Shown piece by piece: positions 46,309 to 55,554 of a stretch of DNA of 64,000 nucleotides (the stretch's first letter is position 1; every line of letters starts with the position of its first letter). The translations under genes and the position numbers were made by a program. The stretch lies in contig NZ_CP015378.1 of NCBI RefSeq assembly GCF_001629705.1, forward strand, positions 248,001-312,000. Direction: 5' to 3'. The notes beneath the pieces were generated by a model. The model was not told the origin of the DNA and did no database searches. It saw nothing but the letters and a program-made list of their open reading frames with translations. The stretch is from Fictibacillus phosphorivorans (GTDB taxonomy: Bacteria > Bacillota > Bacilli > Bacillales > Fictibacillaceae).

Positions 46309-47412
46309 ATGATGAAGAAAAGTAAATTACTATCTCTGATGCTTGCTGTTGTCATGCTTATGCTTGTTGCAGCGGGTTGCAGTGACAGCAATAGCGAGGT
46401 AAGCGTGGGGATCGTCTTACCTACGAAAGATGAGCCAAGATGGGTGCAGGACGAGCAAAGATTTAAGGATGCTTTAAAAGGAACGGATTACACGACTGAG
46501 ATCCTATTCAGCCAAGGATCCTCTGCAAAGGAAAAAGAAAACGTTGAAACATTGATCAACAAAGGAATCGACGTTCTTATTATCTGTCCACAAGACGGAG
46601 ATGCAGCTGCTGCAGCAGTTGAAGCAGCGAAAAAAGATGACATCACGGTTATTGCGTATGACCGTTTGATCACGAATACGGATGCGGTTGATTATTATGT
46701 AACGTTTGACAGCTTGGCAGTGGGTGCTGCACAAGGTCAATACTTAATCGACAACGCTAAAGGATCTAACACTCCGCTTTACCTTTATGCTGGAGCGGCT
46801 TCTGATAACAATGCGTTCTTATTCTTTGAAGGAGCTTGGAAAGTACTTCAGCCTAAGATTGCTGACGGTACATTCAAGATCGCTAACTCTAGTGAAGCTG
46901 AAGCTTTAAAAGACAAAGCTGAACTTTCTCGCGATGAGCTGAGCAAGATCATCGGCCAAGTAACAACGAACTGGGATGCAAACGAAGCGAAGAACAAAGC
47001 GCAAACACATTTGACGGCTGCTAAGGCAGACTTAAAAGGTGATGTGGCTATTCTTGCTCCAAACGATGGAACAGCTCGTTCGATCGCAGATGTATTTGGA
47101 TCAGACAGCGCGGTTTCTAGCTACCTCGTTACAGGTCAGGATGCAGAGAAAGCTTCCATTCAATATGTTATTGACGGCAAACAATCGATGACTGTATTTA
47201 AGGATGTTCGTACACTTGTTAAGGATGCAATGGGAATGGCAGTTGAGATCCTTGATGAGAAGAAGCCAGAAACAACGGGTTCTTATGACAATGGAAACGT
47301 TGAAGTAAAAGCAAAACAAACGAACGTAATCGTTGTGAACAAAGACAACGTGAAGAAAGAACTTATCGATTCTGATTATTATAAAGCCGACGATTTTACA
47401 GGGCTTGAATAA
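46309..47412 (+). CDS. chvE: Sugar ABC transporter binding lipoprotein (ChvE/XylF-like)
   Basis: A 367-residue pentose/monosaccharide-binding lipoprotein. The signal peptide ends V-A-A-G-C, so Cys24 is lipidated. The periplasmic-binding-protein-1 fold is complete: VGIVLPTKDEPRW, LINKGIDVLIICPQDGDA, VIAYDRLITNTDAVDYYVTFD, LAPNDGTARSI and GQDAEKASIQY. It resembles ChvE/XylF proteins that feed the MmsAB/GguAB-type transporter, encoded immediately downstream. ATGATG allows a start three bases later. The likely ligand is xylose or related aldoses, from family similarity only. The promoter has a cre site, and a hairpin after the gene should reduce readthrough to the ATPase. Confidence 0.88.
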   Translation: MMKKSKLLSLMLAVVMLMLVAAGCSDSNSEVSVGIVLPTKDEPRWVQDEQRFKDALKGTDYTTEILFSQGSSAKEKENVETLINKGIDVLIICPQDGDAAAAAVEAAKKDDITVIAYDRLITNTDAVDYYVTFDSLAVGAAQGQYLIDNAKGSNTPLYLYAGAASDNNAFLFFEGAWKVLQPKIADGTFKIANSSEAEALKDKAELSRDELSKIIGQVTTNWDANEAKNKAQTHLTAAKADLKGDVAILAPNDGTARSIADVFGSDSAVSSYLVTGQDAEKASIQYVIDGKQSMTVFKDVRTLVKDAMGMAVEILDEKKPETTGSYDNGNVEVKAKQTNVIVVNKDNVKKELIDSDYYKADDFTGLE

Positions 47413-47429
47413 GAAAATAGCAGGACGAG

Positions 47430-47464
47430 AAATAGTGATAGATCCTACGTCTATCACTATTTTT
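47430..47464 (+). terminator. Intercistronic attenuating hairpin
   Basis: Stem AATAGTGATAGA/TCTATCACTATT with loop TCCTACG and four T. It lies between the binding-protein and ATPase genes, a usual place to raise binding-protein levels. Confidence 0.8.
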
Positions 47465-47504
47465 CACAATGAAGTCAGTGGAGTGGCTAATTGGAGGGAT
47501 CATG

Positions 47505-49025
47505 ATGAGCGGATATATTTTGGAGATGAACGAGATCTCCAAATCGTTTACCGGAGTGAAAGCGCTCAGCAATGTAAATTTTAAAGTAAGAAAAGGCGAG
47601 ATACACTGCTTGATCGGGGAGAACGGAGCAGGAAAATCCACGCTGATGAAAGTGCTAAGTGGTGTTTATCCTTATGGGACGTATGAAGGAGATATCGTGT
47701 TCGAAGGAAGTGTTCAGCAGTTCAATAAGATCAGTGACAGTGTGCAAACCGGCATCGTTATCATCTATCAGGAGTTAGCTCTATTTCCGGATCTCACGGT
47801 TTATGAAAATATTTTTGTAGGCAATGAAGTCAAACGAGGAAACTTAGTGGACTGGAACAAAACGATTGCTGAAGCTAAGAAAATGCTAAAGCGCGTAGGG
47901 CTTGATGTTAGTCCTGAAACACTTGTGAAGGACTTGAGTGTAGGAAAGCAGCAGTTGGTCGAAATCGCTAAAGCGTTAAGTAAAGACGTTAAGCTGCTTA
48001 TTTTAGATGAACCGACCGCCGCACTGAATGAAGATGACAGTGAGAACTTGTTGAAACTTCTAGGTGAGCTGAAGAAACAGGGCATCACGAGTATTATGAT
48101 CTCCCACAAATTAAAAGAAGTCATCTCTATTGCCGACCAAGCGACGGTGCTGCGTGATGGCAAAACAATCTGTACGCTCGATGGTTCTAGCGGAGAAATC
48201 TCAGAGAACATGATCATTAAAAACATGGTCGGACGGGATATTGAAGATATTTATCCGAAGAGACCCGATAAGAAGATCGGTGAAACGATACTAGAACTGA
48301 ACAACTGGTCTGCTTATAGTACCGAGCTTGCTAGGCATGTTTTAAAGGATATCGATTTTCATGTAAAAAAAGGAGAAATCGTTGGGATTGCCGGACTTAT
48401 GGGCTCTGGACGAACCGAGCTTGCACTGAGTATATTTGGTAATCCGAAAAATTTTAAACTAGAAGGTCAGCTTAAAGTCTTAGGAGTGGAAAAGACGTTC
48501 AAACATACGAGTGATGCAATCAAATCAGGGATCGCTTATGTAACAGAAGACCGAAAAGGTGACGGACTGTTTCTTATTCAAGATATTAAGAACAACATAA
48601 CGGCTGCTAATATCAATGCTGTCGCGGATAAGGGCGTCATCAATGAGAATGAAGAGGTGAAAAGAGCCACAGAATACAAACGCTCGATGTATATTAAAGC
48701 TTCCTCTCTAGAGCAAACGGTCGGTAACTTGAGTGGAGGCAACCAGCAGAAGGTTTCGTTAGGAAAGTGGCTGTTCGTCGGACCGAAGCTATTAATATTG
48801 GATGAACCAACACGAGGTATCGATGTAGGTGCCAAGTTTGAAATCTATACGATTATGAACCAATTAATCAGCGAAGGCATGAGTATTATCATGATTTCTT
48901 CTGAACTTGGTGAAGTGCTCGGAATGAGTGACCGTGTCTATGTTATGGCTGAAGGAAGAATGAAAGGTGAGCTGCCGATTGAAGAAGCCAATCAAGAAAA
49001 CATCATGCAGCTTGCAACGCAATAG
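47505..49025 (+). CDS. mmsA: Multiple monosaccharide ABC transporter ATP-binding protein
   Basis: A 506-residue protein with two fused ABC domains. The first has Walker A GENGAGKST, signature LSVGKQQLVEIAKAL and Walker B LLILDEPTAALN. The second has a degenerate P-loop GLMGSGRTEL but an intact LSGGNQQKVSLGKWL and LLILDEPTRGIDVG, as in RbsA/XylG/GguA. ATG at 47505 has better spacing from GGAGGG than 47502; the open frame to 47469 is upstream noise. It pairs with the permease 12 bases downstream and the ChvE-like protein upstream. Confidence 0.93.
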   Translation: MSGYILEMNEISKSFTGVKALSNVNFKVRKGEIHCLIGENGAGKSTLMKVLSGVYPYGTYEGDIVFEGSVQQFNKISDSVQTGIVIIYQELALFPDLTVYENIFVGNEVKRGNLVDWNKTIAEAKKMLKRVGLDVSPETLVKDLSVGKQQLVEIAKALSKDVKLLILDEPTAALNEDDSENLLKLLGELKKQGITSIMISHKLKEVISIADQATVLRDGKTICTLDGSSGEISENMIIKNMVGRDIEDIYPKRPDKKIGETILELNNWSAYSTELARHVLKDIDFHVKKGEIVGIAGLMGSGRTELALSIFGNPKNFKLEGQLKVLGVEKTFKHTSDAIKSGIAYVTEDRKGDGLFLIQDIKNNITAANINAVADKGVINENEEVKRATEYKRSMYIKASSLEQTVGNLSGGNQQKVSLGKWLFVGPKLLILDEPTRGIDVGAKFEIYTIMNQLISEGMSIIMISSELGEVLGMSDRVYVMAEGRMKGELPIEEANQENIMQLATQ

Positions 49026-49036
49026 GGGGTTAACAC

Positions 49037-50212
49037 ATGGGATTTATTAATGAAGCAAGAACGTTAGTGAAAGAGAATATCCGTGATTATGGGATGTATA
49101 TCGCGCTGTTTGTGATTATGCTTACTTTCTCCATCATGACGGATGGGCTGTTCATGTCATCTCGTAATATTAGTAATCTATTAGACTCTACGGGTTATAT
49201 CGCTGTGCTGGCAGTAGGAATGACACTCGTCATCGTTATTCGTCATATCGATCTATCTGTCGGGTTCGCAGCAGGATTTCTTGGCGCTATCGCGGCCATT
49301 CTTTTAACAAAGATGGGGTTACCTGTTTATGTAACGATTCCGGTAATCCTTGTTTTTGGAATCTTTATTGGTTTATTTAACGGTTTGTTGATCGCGAAAT
49401 ACGCTATTCCTTCGTTTGTAGCAACGCTTGCAGGGATGTTGATCTTCCGTGGTGCGTTATTGCAAGTAACAGAAAAAACAGGAACGATCATCATTAAAGA
49501 TGACGCGTTTAACGCGATCGGCAACGGATTTATTCCATCCCTTATGATCGTAAATGGCTTGCATCTCTTATCTCTAATCCTAGGTCTTCTATCTATCTTA
49601 TTTTACATTTATAGCGAGATTTCTACGCGCCGCAACAAGATCAAATATCAGTTCGATGTTGTCTCAAAAGGAATATTCACGTTCAAACTCATTTTTGTAT
49701 CAGCGATCATCGCTTATGTAACTTGGATTCTAGCTGGTTATAACGGCTTTTCTTGGACCGTTGTCATCATGCTCCTTGTCGTTGTAGCATACCATTTCTT
49801 AACGACAAAAACGGTGCTTGGCCGTCACATTTATGCGGTCGGAAGTAACCCAGAAGCTGCACATCTAAGTGGGATCAACGTAAATAAGATCACGTATATG
49901 GTGTTTGGATCAATGGGTATGCTTGCCGCTCTCTCAGGGATTCTTTTTACTTCGCGTCTTCAATCCGCTACAACAACAGCAGGAACACTTTTCGAGCTTG
50001 ATGCCATCGCAGCAGCCTATGTGGGTGGTGTGTCTTCAGCTGGTGGAGTTGGAAAAGTAACGGGTGCCATCATCGGTGCCATTGTTATGGCTTCGTTATC
50101 AAGCGGGATGAACCTTCTTGGTGTTGGGGTCTCCATGCAGTACATGATTAGAGGTGGCGTGTTGGTTGCCGCTGTACTCTTTGATGTAATAACGCGTAAA
50201 AAGAGAGGATAG
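49037..50212 (+). CDS. mmsB: Multiple monosaccharide ABC transporter permease
   Basis: A 391-residue BPD_transp_2 permease of the XylH/GguB group with about ten membrane segments. Family signatures are VLAVGMTLVIVIRHIDLSVG, FVATLAGMLIFRGALL, RHIYAVGSNPEAAHLSGINV and DAIAAAYVGGVSSAGGVGKV. A charged cytoplasmic insert (EISTRRNKIKYQFDVVSK) is typical of the longer GguB type. GGGGG precedes ATG 49037. It ends the operon at a strong terminator. Confidence 0.92.
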   Translation: MGFINEARTLVKENIRDYGMYIALFVIMLTFSIMTDGLFMSSRNISNLLDSTGYIAVLAVGMTLVIVIRHIDLSVGFAAGFLGAIAAILLTKMGLPVYVTIPVILVFGIFIGLFNGLLIAKYAIPSFVATLAGMLIFRGALLQVTEKTGTIIIKDDAFNAIGNGFIPSLMIVNGLHLLSLILGLLSILFYIYSEISTRRNKIKYQFDVVSKGIFTFKLIFVSAIIAYVTWILAGYNGFSWTVVIMLLVVVAYHFLTTKTVLGRHIYAVGSNPEAAHLSGINVNKITYMVFGSMGMLAALSGILFTSRLQSATTTAGTLFELDAIAAAYVGGVSSAGGVGKVTGAIIGAIVMASLSSGMNLLGVGVSMQYMIRGGVLVAAVLFDVITRKKRG

Positions 50213-50235
50213 CTTAACTCATAATTAGGTTTGCT

Positions 50236-50277
50236 AAAAAGTGGAGACATCATGCTCGAAGATGTCTTCACTTTTTT
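50236..50277 (+). terminator. Intrinsic terminator of the sugar ABC operon
   Basis: Long stem AAAAAGTGGAGACATC/GATGTCTTCACTTTTTT with one mismatch and a T run. Confidence 0.92.
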
Positions 50278-50388
50278 AACTCTAAACAACAGTTTAGTCC
50301 CTATAAATGGTAACGGAGTAAGCGTGCGTGTCACATTTCTTATGATAAAATAAGATTAGTAAATTTTCGGAAAAAGGGGATACTTCAC

Positions 50389-51366
50389 TTGCGTAAAGCT
50401 GGCTTAATTCTTTTGGTTTTTATATGTATCTTCCTTAGTTATTTAACGTTTACAACAGCTGAAAAGGTCTTTCATTCTGATTGGAAACTGCCGGCAGCTG
50501 CTTCTCAAAAAGAAAATTCTTTTCGTATCGTTCTTATCACGCAAGAATTGGATACGCCTTTCTGGGATAAGGTTGGAAAAGGTGCGGAACAACAAGCTCA
50601 AAAAAACGGAGCGAGCCTTGAAGTATGGGGAAGTTACGGCAAGAACCAGGATGATTTTTTGAAGAAGCTCGAGATTGCCATTCAATCAAAAGTGGACGGT
50701 ATTATCGTGCAAGGTCTTGATACAGATCGTTTTAAGGAACTGACGAAAGTAAAGGCAGCATTTTATGGCATTCCTATTATTACTGTTGGAAATGACGTAC
50801 CGAAAGCTGAAAGCCTCCGAAAAACGTATGTTGGATCAAATCAGCACTTAGCTGGAGTGATGATTGCCAAACTCATGTTGTCTGACATGGGACAAGAGGG
50901 GCAAGTCATTTTATTAAGTGATAGCCAAAAAGAGTTCTATCAGGAAGAGCGACTTTCAGGTATTAAAGAGGTGCTTCAAAGCTTTCCGAACGTAGAAACA
51001 ATTTATTCAGAAACACCTGAGGCGAGAGAGCGAGTTATTGCAAAAACAAGAGACCTTTTAAATCAGTATCCCGAGGCGGATGGATTTATTGCCGTGAACG
51101 CTAATATGGCAGGAGCAATGATTCAAGAGATTGGTAGACGCGGACAAGTAGAGCCGTATTTTATTTATTCTTTTGATGATGGATCTGAATCCATGACATT
51201 GCTTAACCAAAAAAAATTGGATGGTGTCATTGAGCAGTCACCTGAGATGATGGGGAGAAAAAGTGTAGATGTTTTGATGCAATGGCTGAAGAACGAGACC
51301 GTTCCTCTTGATGCGGATGGGTATTCTAGTGAAATTCGAATGATAAGGGCGATGGAAGAGAGATGA
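50389..51366 (+). CDS. Membrane-anchored sugar-sensing binding protein (XylFII-like)
   Basis: A 325-residue type-1 periplasmic-binding-protein fold held by one N-terminal helix (GLILLVFICIFLSYLTF), with no lipobox. Sugar-site segments are VLITQELDTPFWDKVGKGAE, VDGIIVQGLDTDRFKE and IYSFDDGSESM. TTG at 50389 follows AAAAAGGGGA. It is coupled by an ATGA overlap to a LytS-type kinase. In Clostridium beijerinckii an anchored XylFII binds D-xylose and signals through LytS to YesN; the gene order here is the same. I infer a xylose- or aldose-sensing role. Confidence 0.85.
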   Translation: MRKAGLILLVFICIFLSYLTFTTAEKVFHSDWKLPAAASQKENSFRIVLITQELDTPFWDKVGKGAEQQAQKNGASLEVWGSYGKNQDDFLKKLEIAIQSKVDGIIVQGLDTDRFKELTKVKAAFYGIPIITVGNDVPKAESLRKTYVGSNQHLAGVMIAKLMLSDMGQEGQVILLSDSQKEFYQEERLSGIKEVLQSFPNVETIYSETPEARERVIAKTRDLLNQYPEADGFIAVNANMAGAMIQEIGRRGQVEPYFIYSFDDGSESMTLLNQKKLDGVIEQSPEMMGRKSVDVLMQWLKNETVPLDADGYSSEIRMIRAMEER

Positions 51367-52826
51367 ACAGAATACAGAAAAAAATATGGATGCTTGCATC
51401 AGTCGTTCTGATCATCATGGCCATTATTTGGATAGCGCTTACCTACTATAATCAAAAAACTCAAAATCAATACAATGACATCTTACAACGTTATTTAAGC
51501 ATGAATGAAGTGACGAGTACGAGTCAAAAAGTGGTCACAGATCTTAATAACTACTTGCTTGAACCGTCAGAAAACCATATGGATAACCTTGATAAAAGCA
51601 AAGATAAACTCAACATTGCAAAATTGGAAATTAGAAAGCTAAGAAACTCAGAAAACGAATTTGCACTTACGAATTATATGAATCTTATTGATAGTTTGAT
51701 CGAAACAACAGAGCGTTCTCTGATGTTCTATGCGGAATCTGACACTGAGACCTCAAACAAAGAATTCACAGAAGCAACGCGTCTTTCAAAGTACATTTCA
51801 GAAATGACACTTACCTTGATCGATACAGAGCTGAAGACTTACGACGTTTTTTATCGAGGCATTATCGATCAGTCTGCTGAATTTAAGAAACTAGGAATTT
51901 GGCTGATGCTTTTGATCACACTTTTGCTGCTCGTCATTACGTATTGGTTTAGTTTAAGCATCACAAGACCGGTACAGCAGTTAACACGTGCAGCGAACGA
52001 ACTGTCTGCAGGAAAGTTTGACAAAGAAATCAAAGTTGAATCGAATGATGAAATCTCGTTTCTTGCTCAAACTTTTAACCGAATGCGCATCAATATTAAT
52101 AATTTGTTTCAGGAGATACAGCAGAAGGCGCAACTGGAGCATGAACTTCAGCAAAGCAAGCTTCTATTGCAAGAGAGTCAGCTTAAGAATCTACAAAGTC
52201 AGATCAATCCACATTTCTTATTTAACACGCTGAATACGCTCTCGAAAAAGGCATATTTGGAAGGTTCAGAAGAAACGAGTGATCTACTTGTAAGTGTGGC
52301 TGGTCTTTTGAGATACAACTTAAAGTGGCTAGACAAATCCGTTACGCTTCATGATGAAGTAATGGTGAGTCAGCAATATATGAACATTCAAAAAGCAAGG
52401 TTTACGGATCGGCTGACACTGCACCTTGATATTGATCAGTCCTGTTTAGAAGTTCAGATTCCTGGCCTAACTCTGCAACCGATTATTGAGAACGCCGTGA
52501 TCTATGCGGTTGAACCAAGAGAAGATGGCGGACAGATTTGGCTTCGAATAAAAGATGGCGAAAACATGGTGAAAATTGAAGTGGAAGACGACGGTCCCGG
52601 GATTTCAGAGGATATTAGGATACAGATCTTAGAAGGAGAGCGGATTGAGACGAACAGTGCTTCAACAGGTATTGGGTTTGTGAATGTCGTGAAGCGACTC
52701 CGACTTTTTTATGGTATGGAAAATTTGATGGATATTCAAAGTGATATCGGGATTGGTACGAAGGTGGTAATAAGAATTCCTAAGACGAGGGGGATTGAAC
52801 AGCATGCTCAAACTCTTGATCGTTGA
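51363..52826 (+). CDS. Sensor histidine kinase (LytS/YesM-like)
   Basis: A 487-residue kinase. TM1 (about residues 9-27), a helical extracellular domain (30-178), TM2 (about 179-198) and a HAMP segment (SITRPVQQLTRAANELSAG) lead to a His_kinase domain with phospho-acceptor His284 in QINPHFLFNTLNTLSK. HATPase boxes are PIIENAVIYAV (N) and VEDDGPGIS (G1), with STGIGFVNVVKRL (G2). Its helical sensor domain should receive the signal from the XylFII-like protein rather than bind sugar itself. It overlaps both neighbours, so the three genes are translationally coupled. Confidence 0.92.
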   Translation: MNRIQKKIWMLASVVLIIMAIIWIALTYYNQKTQNQYNDILQRYLSMNEVTSTSQKVVTDLNNYLLEPSENHMDNLDKSKDKLNIAKLEIRKLRNSENEFALTNYMNLIDSLIETTERSLMFYAESDTETSNKEFTEATRLSKYISEMTLTLIDTELKTYDVFYRGIIDQSAEFKKLGIWLMLLITLLLLVITYWFSLSITRPVQQLTRAANELSAGKFDKEIKVESNDEISFLAQTFNRMRININNLFQEIQQKAQLEHELQQSKLLLQESQLKNLQSQINPHFLFNTLNTLSKKAYLEGSEETSDLLVSVAGLLRYNLKWLDKSVTLHDEVMVSQQYMNIQKARFTDRLTLHLDIDQSCLEVQIPGLTLQPIIENAVIYAVEPREDGGQIWLRIKDGENMVKIEVEDDGPGISEDIRIQILEGERIETNSASTGIGFVNVVKRLRLFYGMENLMDIQSDIGIGTKVVIRIPKTRGIEQHAQTLDR

Positions 52827-54324
52827 TGACGAGCAGATTGAACGAGATGGGCTCCAAGTTATTCTGCAGAAGGCATTTCCTCAACTTGAGATCTATCAAG
52901 CGAGAAATGGGAAAATCGCTGTACAAGTTGCGGCAGAAGTAAAGCCCGACTTAGTAATGATGGATATTCAGATGCCAGGGATGAATGGACTAGAAGCAAT
53001 ACAGCAGATTACATCTACGAATCCTTTCATCAAGTTTGTGATGATTACAGCTTTTGATATGTTTGATTATGCTCGTCAAGCGATCAAATTAGGGGTGAAG
53101 GATTATTTATTGAAGCCGAGCCGGATAAGTGAGATTGAGGAGACAGTCGGGAAAATCTTAATGGAAATTACAGAAGAACAGAGGTCGCTTAAGGTTTTGG
53201 AAAGTACGCTACCGCTCGTTGAAACAGATGTTGTAACGCAGCTTTTGTTCGATCATGTACATGACGTTCATTTGGATATGCTCGTAGATATGCTAGACAT
53301 CTCTTCCACTCATGAACCTTTTGTGATGAGTATTCTCCTCCCACAAAGCGGAGAAAACCTCTATTCGTTAATCAAAGAAAAGGTTAGAAAATCTGCGAGT
53401 GGGTGGGTTGGTGCTTTGTATGGCCGTCAGCTTCCTATTATCGTTTTTCGTAAACCAGACTGTTCGTTTCGTTCGCAAGCGATTTCTCTTGCAAAAGATA
53501 TTCTCTCACTGAAAAAAGTAAGTTCTAACGATGAATGGTTCGTTGGGATCGGAAACGTCTGTGATTCTTTAGATCAAGTTCGGCAGTCTTATCAAGAATC
53601 TCTTATTGCCACGATGGATTCCTCCTTGCCTGTGAAATATCGTTTTTATCATGATGTTCCAGTGCTTGGAGGTACAGAGAACAAACTTCAATCAAAACAG
53701 CGTGAAAAACAGTTTTTAGATGAAATCAGGTTAGGCAAGTGGGATGAGGTTCTTAAAAAGATAATGGATTTAATCCAACGGTGCGAGAATGAAGGGACAG
53801 ATTTACTCCAAACGCAGCAGCGTGTTCTTGAGTTGCTTTGGGTCGCTGCAAGAGTGATGAGCGAAATGGGAGTAGAAACGGAAACGCCTTTCTTTTCCTA
53901 TCAATCTCAAGACTACCGTCAGCTTCGTTCTGAATCAGACCATCTATTAAAACAGATGCGGACTTCATACGGAGAACATTATGAACAGCTTGAAGCCGAT
54001 ACGATTCATCAGATCAAACAACATATCGTTAAACATTCGCATGAAGATATCTCACTTGAGACGTTAGGAAGAAAAGTAGGTTTGAGCCCAATCTATATTA
54101 GTAAGATGTTCAAAGAAAAGCTAGGAATCAACTATATTGATTTTCTGACAGAATGTCGAATTGAAAAGGCGAAGAAACTGATGGCAGATCCAGAAAAAAG
54201 CCTAAAAGAAATTACGTTTGAAGTCGGATATCACGAACCTAACTATTTCAGCAAAGTGTTCAAAAAAATGGTTGCGCTTTCACCGACTGAATACCGTAGG
54301 ACTGTTCTTGGGAAAAAAGGATGA
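52804..54324 (+). CDS. Response regulator, YesN-like with AraC output
   Basis: A 506-residue response regulator. The receiver domain starts LKLLIVDDEQIERDG, phospho-acceptor D54 is in PDLVMMDIQMPGMNG, and KDYLLKPSR gives the signalling Lys. A long middle region precedes a C-terminal AraC domain with two HTHs (DISLETLGRKVGLSPIYISK and KEITFEVGYHEPNYFSKVFK). ATG at 52804 lies ten bases from GAGGGGG; TTG 52795 is too close. It is the likely activator of the sugar genes on either side. No binding site is obvious by eye. Confidence 0.92.
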   Translation: MLKLLIVDDEQIERDGLQVILQKAFPQLEIYQARNGKIAVQVAAEVKPDLVMMDIQMPGMNGLEAIQQITSTNPFIKFVMITAFDMFDYARQAIKLGVKDYLLKPSRISEIEETVGKILMEITEEQRSLKVLESTLPLVETDVVTQLLFDHVHDVHLDMLVDMLDISSTHEPFVMSILLPQSGENLYSLIKEKVRKSASGWVGALYGRQLPIIVFRKPDCSFRSQAISLAKDILSLKKVSSNDEWFVGIGNVCDSLDQVRQSYQESLIATMDSSLPVKYRFYHDVPVLGGTENKLQSKQREKQFLDEIRLGKWDEVLKKIMDLIQRCENEGTDLLQTQQRVLELLWVAARVMSEMGVETETPFFSYQSQDYRQLRSESDHLLKQMRTSYGEHYEQLEADTIHQIKQHIVKHSHEDISLETLGRKVGLSPIYISKMFKEKLGINYIDFLTECRIEKAKKLMADPEKSLKEITFEVGYHEPNYFSKVFKKMVALSPTEYRRTVLGKKG

Positions 54325-54347
54325 AGGTACGTAAAGGAGCATCTTTC

Positions 54348-55439
54348 ATGAAAAGATTCATAAATCGTATATGCCTCGTCCTGTTATTCATTGCTTTGAT
54401 ATGTGCTTCAGGGTGCGACAAGAGCAGTACGAGTAAAGAGACACTTGGAAAAGCGATTCCTTCAAAAAGTGAAAAAGTGGGCAGTGGGACAATGAACGAG
54501 GAAAAGATTAAGATTGGGTTTTCCATGGATACGTTACTGGAAGAACGGTGGCTCAAGGATAAAGAGCTCTTCAAGAAAGCCGTAGAGAATCTAGGAGCAG
54601 AGGTAGAGATTCTTGCAGCAAATGGTGATGACTCTCTGCAGATTGCACAAGCTGAAACGCTCATCCATAATGAGGTCGACCTTCTAGTCGTTGTTCCTCA
54701 TAACGCTGAAGCTATGGCGACGATCGTCAATAAAGCACATTCAGCAGGCATAAAGGTGATGGCATACGACCGTCTAGTCAAAAATGCAGATCTCGATATG
54801 TACGTATCTTTTGACAACGAAAAAGTAGGTGAGCTTCAAGCGCTTGCTATAACAAAGCTCGTTCCGAATGGAAAGTACGTGTATATAGGAGGAGCTGAAA
54901 CAGATAACAATGCTCATCTTTTTAAAAAAGGGGTGTTCCGAGTTCTGCAACCATTAATTGACAAGGGGGTTATCACGGTCGTGTACGATCAATGGTCGAA
55001 AGACTGGACGCCAGCTAATGCCTTTAAAAATATGGAGTCAGCATTGAAAGCTAATAATAATGAAATCCATGCGGTAATTGCAGCAAACGATGCTACTGCA
55101 GGTGGTGTCATCCAAGCACTTGAAGCACAAGGGCTCTCAGGAAAGATTCCAGTCTCAGGACAGGATGCAGAGCTTGCGGGCGTGCAGAGGATCGTAAGAG
55201 GAACCCAAGTGATGACGGTGTATAAACCGATTCAGGCTTTATCAGAAAAAGCAGCAGAATTGGCAGTGAAGATGGCAAAAGGCGAAACGATAAAAGTAGA
55301 ACGAAAGATAAACAACGGTAAGGTTGAGGTTCCATCTGTTTTGTTGTCACCGATCGCGGTTGATAAAGGGAATCTCGAAGAAACGATTATTAAAGATGGC
55401 TTCCATTCTAAAAGTGACGTTTATGAGAAGGTGCAATAA
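54348..55439 (+). CDS. Second sugar-binding lipoprotein (XylF-like)
   Basis: A 363-residue lipoprotein with lipobox A-S-G-C (Cys23) and a polar linker before a complete type-1 binding fold: IGFSMDTLLEERW, VDLLVVVPHNAEA, VMAYDRLVKNADLDMYVSFD, VIAANDATAGGVI and VSGQDAELAGVQ. It resembles the ChvE-like protein at 46309 and is likely a paralogue. AAAGGAG precedes ATG 54348. It lies 23 bases after the response regulator gene but has no ATPase or permease of its own, so it may share the upstream MmsAB transporter. Confidence 0.88.
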   Translation: MKRFINRICLVLLFIALICASGCDKSSTSKETLGKAIPSKSEKVGSGTMNEEKIKIGFSMDTLLEERWLKDKELFKKAVENLGAEVEILAANGDDSLQIAQAETLIHNEVDLLVVVPHNAEAMATIVNKAHSAGIKVMAYDRLVKNADLDMYVSFDNEKVGELQALAITKLVPNGKYVYIGGAETDNNAHLFKKGVFRVLQPLIDKGVITVVYDQWSKDWTPANAFKNMESALKANNNEIHAVIAANDATAGGVIQALEAQGLSGKIPVSGQDAELAGVQRIVRGTQVMTVYKPIQALSEKAAELAVKMAKGETIKVERKINNGKVEVPSVLLSPIAVDKGNLEETIIKDGFHSKSDVYEKVQ

Positions 55440-55441
55440 GA

Positions 55442-55491
55442 CAGTCTCCGTGTTATATGGAATGATTCCATGCGACACGGGGCTTTTTTTG
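55442..55491 (+). terminator. Intrinsic terminator of the sugar-sensor operon
   Basis: Outer stem AGTCTCCGTGT/ACACGGGGCT with inner ATGG/CCAT pairing, then seven T. Confidence 0.85.
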
Positions 55492-55554
55492 TTGTGTCAA
55501 TCCCGTCTTGTGCCCATAACATGGTAGTAAACTTTATCTAACAAGGAGCATGTT

